Shown here: positions 39,585 through 42,627 of the stretch, in pieces
How the letters are laid out: each line of letters starts with the position of its first letter
Numbering within the stretch: position 1 is the first letter of the stretch
DNA from: an uncultured Bacteroidota bacterium
GTDB lineage: Bacteria > Bacteroidota > Bacteroidia > Chitinophagales > Chitinophagaceae
DNA length: 42,627 bases
Assembly (NCBI GenBank): GCA_903839875.1
Contig: CAIMDZ010000099.1
Coordinates: forward strand, 1 to 42,627
Reading direction: 5' to 3'
Program-made: the position numbers and the translations under genes
The notes under the pieces: model-generated
Told to the model about the DNA's origin: nothing
Seen by the model: only the letters and a program-made list of their open reading frames with translations
The model's database searches: none

Positions 39585-42125
39585 ATGAAAAAATACATAA
39601 TCATTCCTGCACTTTTGTGCCTTACCCTCGCTGTTGCAGCGAAGCATAAAAACAAAAAGGGAAGTGCGCAGGTAATTCCGGTAGCAGGTACAAAACCTGT
39701 GGATAGTAGTGGTTCAAAGAAAGGACCCAAGCCATTTGACAAGGTGATCACAGATAAGGCCATTACCAGGCATGGGTTGTTTAATGTGCATAAGGTAGAT
39801 GAGAAATGGTATTTCGAGATACCAGATTCATTAATGAAGCGGGAAATGATTGTGACTACCCGCTATAGCAAAACCGCTGGTGGCGGAGGTGTATATGCAG
39901 GTGAAATGGTGAATAACCAAACGATTATATGGGAAAAAGGACCGAATAATAATGTTTTCCTGAGGGTAGTAACGACCATCAGTGTGGCAGATTCTGCCAA
40001 TGAAATATTTAAAGCTGTAAGGAATTCCAACCTGAATCCTATTGCATGGTCATTCGATATTAAGGCGCTTGGTAAGGATTCATCTTCCGTTGTAATAGAT
40101 GTCAGTGATTTCTTTAAGGGAGATAACCAACCCATAACACTGAGTGAATTTTTGAAAAAGCGGCTCAATCTTTCCGGCCAGATTTCTGACAGGTCATACA
40201 TTGAACATATAAATGCCTACCCTATGAATACGGAGGTGCGCGTGGTACGCACATTCAATTCAACACCGAATTTTATGCCATCATCCGGTGGAAGCCCTTT
40301 CCCATCGGTGACGCTACCCGCTGCATATGTGACGGGCGCTGTAACCCTGGAGATGAATAATTCGTTTGTGTTGCTGCCTAAGACGCCGATGCAAAAACGA
40401 TTTTTCGATCCACGTGTAGGTTTCTTTGAAATTAATTATACCGTATTTAATGATGCGCAGCAAAAAGTGGACGACAATGAATATATAGTGCGCTGGAGGC
40501 TGGAACCTAAGGATGAAGATATAGAAAAATGGAAACGCGGAGAACTGGTGGAACCAAAGAAACCAATAGTTTATTATATAGATCCGGCTACTCCAAAAAA
40601 ATGGCGGCCTTACCTGATACAGGGCGTTAATGACTGGCAGACCGCATTTGAGAGAGCCGGGTTTAAAAATGCGATCATGGCAAAAGAGTGGGATGAAAAA
40701 GACTCTGTAATGAACCTGGAAGATGCACGGTATTCGGTGCTTCGGTACCTGCCCTCTGATATTGAAAATGCTTATGGCCCAAATGTGCATGACCCGAGGA
40801 GCGGGGAGATTATTGAAAGCCACATTGGCTGGTTTCATAATGTAATGAAATTGGTCCACGACTGGTATATGATACAATCGGCAGCTGTGGACCCCAAAGC
40901 TAGAAAAATGGAATTTGACGATGAGCTTATGGGGCAGCTGATACGGTTTGTTTCGTCGCACGAAGTGGGCCATACACTTGGGTTGCGCCACAATATGGGT
41001 AGCAGCAGCCGCACTCCGGTTGAGAAATTACGGGACAAAGGATGGGTAGAAGCACATGGCCATACGGCATCTATTATGGACTATGCACGGTTTAACTATG
41101 TGGCACAACCTGAAGATAATATCAGCGAGGCAGGTTTGTTCCCGAGAATCGGAGACTACGATAAATGGGCAATACAATGGGGATACAAAGCAACTTTTGC
41201 CAAGGATGAAAAGGAAGACAGAAAGATTGTGAACCAATGGGTAATAGACAGCCTGAAGGCAAATCCAAGGTTGTGGTTTGGCACAGAAAGCAATCCGTTT
41301 GATCCGAGGTCGCAAACAGAAGACCTTGGTGACAATAGCATGAAGGCAAGTGAATACGGCATCATGAACCTGAAGCGCATAATTGTAAAACTGCCGGAGT
41401 GGACAATGGAGGAGGCTGATAAATACGATAACCTGAGGGATATGTACACTGCACTGGTTACACAATTTAACCGGTATATGGGGCATGTGATGAAAAATGT
41501 AGGTGGTATTTATGAAACTCCAAAAAGCGTGGAGCAGGCTGGAGAAGATGTTTATGAACCTACCCCGAAAGCGATACAACAAGAGGCCGTTGCCTTCCTG
41601 AACAGGCAATTATTTGAAACACCATCGTGGTTGCTTAATAAGAATATACTGAATAAGATCAGTAATCCTTACTCGTCTGAACTGGTAACTAATGTTCAGG
41701 TAAATGCCCTGAATAACCTGTTGAATGCACAAAGGCTCGGTAGATTGTCGGCCATGAGCAACAGGTTTGGGAGTAATAACACTTATGTCCTGGATGAAAT
41801 GATGGAGGACGTGAGGAAAGGTGTGTGGAGTGAACTGGTGACCAAACAACCAATAGACGGATACAGGCGCAACCTGCAAAAGGCCTATATAGAGGCCCTG
41901 ATCAGCATTATCAATCCATCTGCCGCTCCGGGCCCTGGATTCCCGGGTGGCACCCAGGGTGTGAGCACAAAAAATACAGATGTTGTATCTGTTGCCAGGG
42001 CGCAAATGGAATCTTTGAAAAAGCAGGTGGACGGGGCAATCCCCGGAACAAAGGATAAAATGAGTAAGTACCATCTGCAGGATGTGTCTTTCAGAATAAA
42101 AAAAGCGCTGGACCCGAAGGGGTGA
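39585..42125 (+). CDS. Zinc-dependent metalloprotease (DUF5117/DUF5118/DUF4953 type)
   Basis: An 846-residue secreted protein. The signal peptide is MKKYIIIPALLCLTLAVAAK. The N-terminal part fits DUF5118 and DUF5117 (KPFDKVITDKAITRHGLFNV, VDEKWYFEIPDSLMKREMIV, LPKTPMQKRFFDPRVGFFEI). The catalytic region has the extended zinc site SSHEVGHTLGLRHNMGSSSR (HExxHxxGxxH: His459, Glu460, His463, His469) and the Met-turn-like SIMDYARFNYVAQPED. This is a metzincin signature. The pattern is common in secreted proteases of this phylum. The array of GTTGATAAG repeats starts at its stop codon. Confidence 0.9.
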   Translation: MKKYIIIPALLCLTLAVAAKHKNKKGSAQVIPVAGTKPVDSSGSKKGPKPFDKVITDKAITRHGLFNVHKVDEKWYFEIPDSLMKREMIVTTRYSKTAGGGGVYAGEMVNNQTIIWEKGPNNNVFLRVVTTISVADSANEIFKAVRNSNLNPIAWSFDIKALGKDSSSVVIDVSDFFKGDNQPITLSEFLKKRLNLSGQISDRSYIEHINAYPMNTEVRVVRTFNSTPNFMPSSGGSPFPSVTLPAAYVTGAVTLEMNNSFVLLPKTPMQKRFFDPRVGFFEINYTVFNDAQQKVDDNEYIVRWRLEPKDEDIEKWKRGELVEPKKPIVYYIDPATPKKWRPYLIQGVNDWQTAFERAGFKNAIMAKEWDEKDSVMNLEDARYSVLRYLPSDIENAYGPNVHDPRSGEIIESHIGWFHNVMKLVHDWYMIQSAAVDPKARKMEFDDELMGQLIRFVSSHEVGHTLGLRHNMGSSSRTPVEKLRDKGWVEAHGHTASIMDYARFNYVAQPEDNISEAGLFPRIGDYDKWAIQWGYKATFAKDEKEDRKIVNQWVIDSLKANPRLWFGTESNPFDPRSQTEDLGDNSMKASEYGIMNLKRIIVKLPEWTMEEADKYDNLRDMYTALVTQFNRYMGHVMKNVGGIYETPKSVEQAGEDVYEPTPKAIQQEAVAFLNRQLFETPSWLLNKNILNKISNPYSSELVTNVQVNALNNLLNAQRLGRLSAMSNRFGSNNTYVLDEMMEDVRKGVWSELVTKQPIDGYRRNLQKAYIEALISIINPSAAPGPGFPGGTQGVSTKNTDVVSVARAQMESLKKQVDGAIPGTKDKMSKYHLQDVSFRIKKALDPKG

Positions 42126-42219
42126 TAAGTTGATAAGTTGATAGGTTGATAAGTTGATAAGTTGATAGGTTGATAAGTGATAAGTTGATAAGCGATAAGT
42201 TGATAAGTGATAAGTTGAT
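42124..42219. repeat. GTTGATAAG tandem array after the metalloprotease gene
   Basis: About ten 9-bp units GTTGATAAG with variants GTTGATAGG and GTGATAAGTT. It begins at the stop codon (TGATAA). Same type as at 32310-32377 and, in opposite sense, at 12232-12300. Confidence 0.85.
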
Positions 42220-42272
42220 GGATCATTAAACGGGGTTGTCTATGGGCGACCTCGTTTGTTTAAAAAAGGTTT

Positions 42273-42627
42273 ATGAATGGAGTATTGGCCCAGCTGGTGG
42301 CGCTGACTTCTTATGGCAACAATTACCTGGCGCACGATTATGTGCCGGTGGGGTTTTATCCCGGTAACTCTACGTTCCAGTTTTGCAGCAAGGTAGATTT
42401 TATAGAGTTTCACCAGCAGCTGTTCTCAAAAAAGCTCAAGGAAACAATTGTGGCGCCTGGCCCGGCGGAGTGGTACAAATACCTGAAGAAAGAGGGCTGC
42501 AGGAAACTTCGCCTGTATTTCCAGGGGACCAAGGACCAAAGCCAGGGACCGGAATATAAGCTTGCCGGGCTGGTAGGGGGAGGAGGGACGTGGTATATTG
42601 AAGCGGTTCATAAAAACTACTCCAACC
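42273..42627 (+). CDS. Unknown protein, 3' part beyond the window
   Basis: The frame starts at ATG 42273 (MNGVLAQLVALTSYGNNYLA) and stays open for 118 codons to the right edge. Later blocks are STFQFCSKVDFIEFHQQLFS, PAEWYKYLKKEGCRKLRLYF and YKLAGLVGGGGTWYIEAVHK. Codon use is like that of real genes of this window. No family is recognised. It is preceded by the repeat array and a short AT-rich gap. Confidence 0.7.
   Translation, partial: MNGVLAQLVALTSYGNNYLAHDYVPVGFYPGNSTFQFCSKVDFIEFHQQLFSKKLKETIVAPGPAEWYKYLKKEGCRKLRLYFQGTKDQSQGPEYKLAGLVGGGGTWYIEAVHKNYSN

Overview
The window looks like chromosomal DNA of a member of the Bacteroidota, most likely of the Chitinophagaceae group. The support is protein content (WG-repeat protein, DUF1573, DUF885, DUF5117-type metalloprotease, OmpL-like porin next to Amt, UbiA-like prenyltransferase of menaquinone synthesis), the -7 box TAnnTTTG in front of many genes, almost no Shine-Dalgarno sequences, and a moderate GC content. 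No rRNA, tRNA or CRISPR array was recognised.

Layout. 1-360: the start of an IS630-type transposase runs off the left edge and seems to have cut a secreted-protein gene. 427-1734: PaaK-like adenylating enzyme. 2052-3272: orphan gpP-like DNA-binding protein with 80-residue tandem repeats and a perfect 28-bp palindrome upstream. 3701-5604: DedA and MFS genes. 5651-12048: DUF1835 and membrane genes, a TPR protein and a large SNF2 helicase. 12320-13871: dusB and a phosphodiesterase. 14028-16684: OmpL-like porin and ammonium transporter, separated by a foldback repeat. 17807-20315: yebC, an Mrr endonuclease and rlmB. 20327-22441: a WG-repeat gene broken by a 1,268-bp IS1-type cassette and by a frameshift. 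22580-26593: DUF885 lipoprotein, ftcD and a DUF7674-like gene. 26600-31029: a gene-poor, repeat-rich stretch holding a lipoprotein, an XRE regulator and a broken Abi-like gene. 31030-36831: mtaB, pepT, DUF1573 and a UbiA-type gene. 36862-39584: small genes, several coding for single-helix membrane peptides. 39585-42125: zinc metalloprotease. A gene of unknown function runs off the right edge.

Most genes are housekeeping or transport functions in short units. The most unusual item is the IS1-type cassette at 20792-22059. It has perfect 20-bp terminal inverted repeats and an 8-bp target duplication that restores the reading frame of the interrupted gene. In place of a full transposase it carries only a 70-codon C-terminal transposase relic, an AT-rich unknown gene and two short ORFs. 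It looks like a mobile insertion cassette moved in trans. Other structures worth checking are a foldback repeat family (three copies) that supplies the start codon of a neighbouring gene, a repeat inserted into the mtaB promoter with a 22-bp duplication, two 121-bp repeats each with a perfect DnaA box, and three GTTGATAAG-type arrays.
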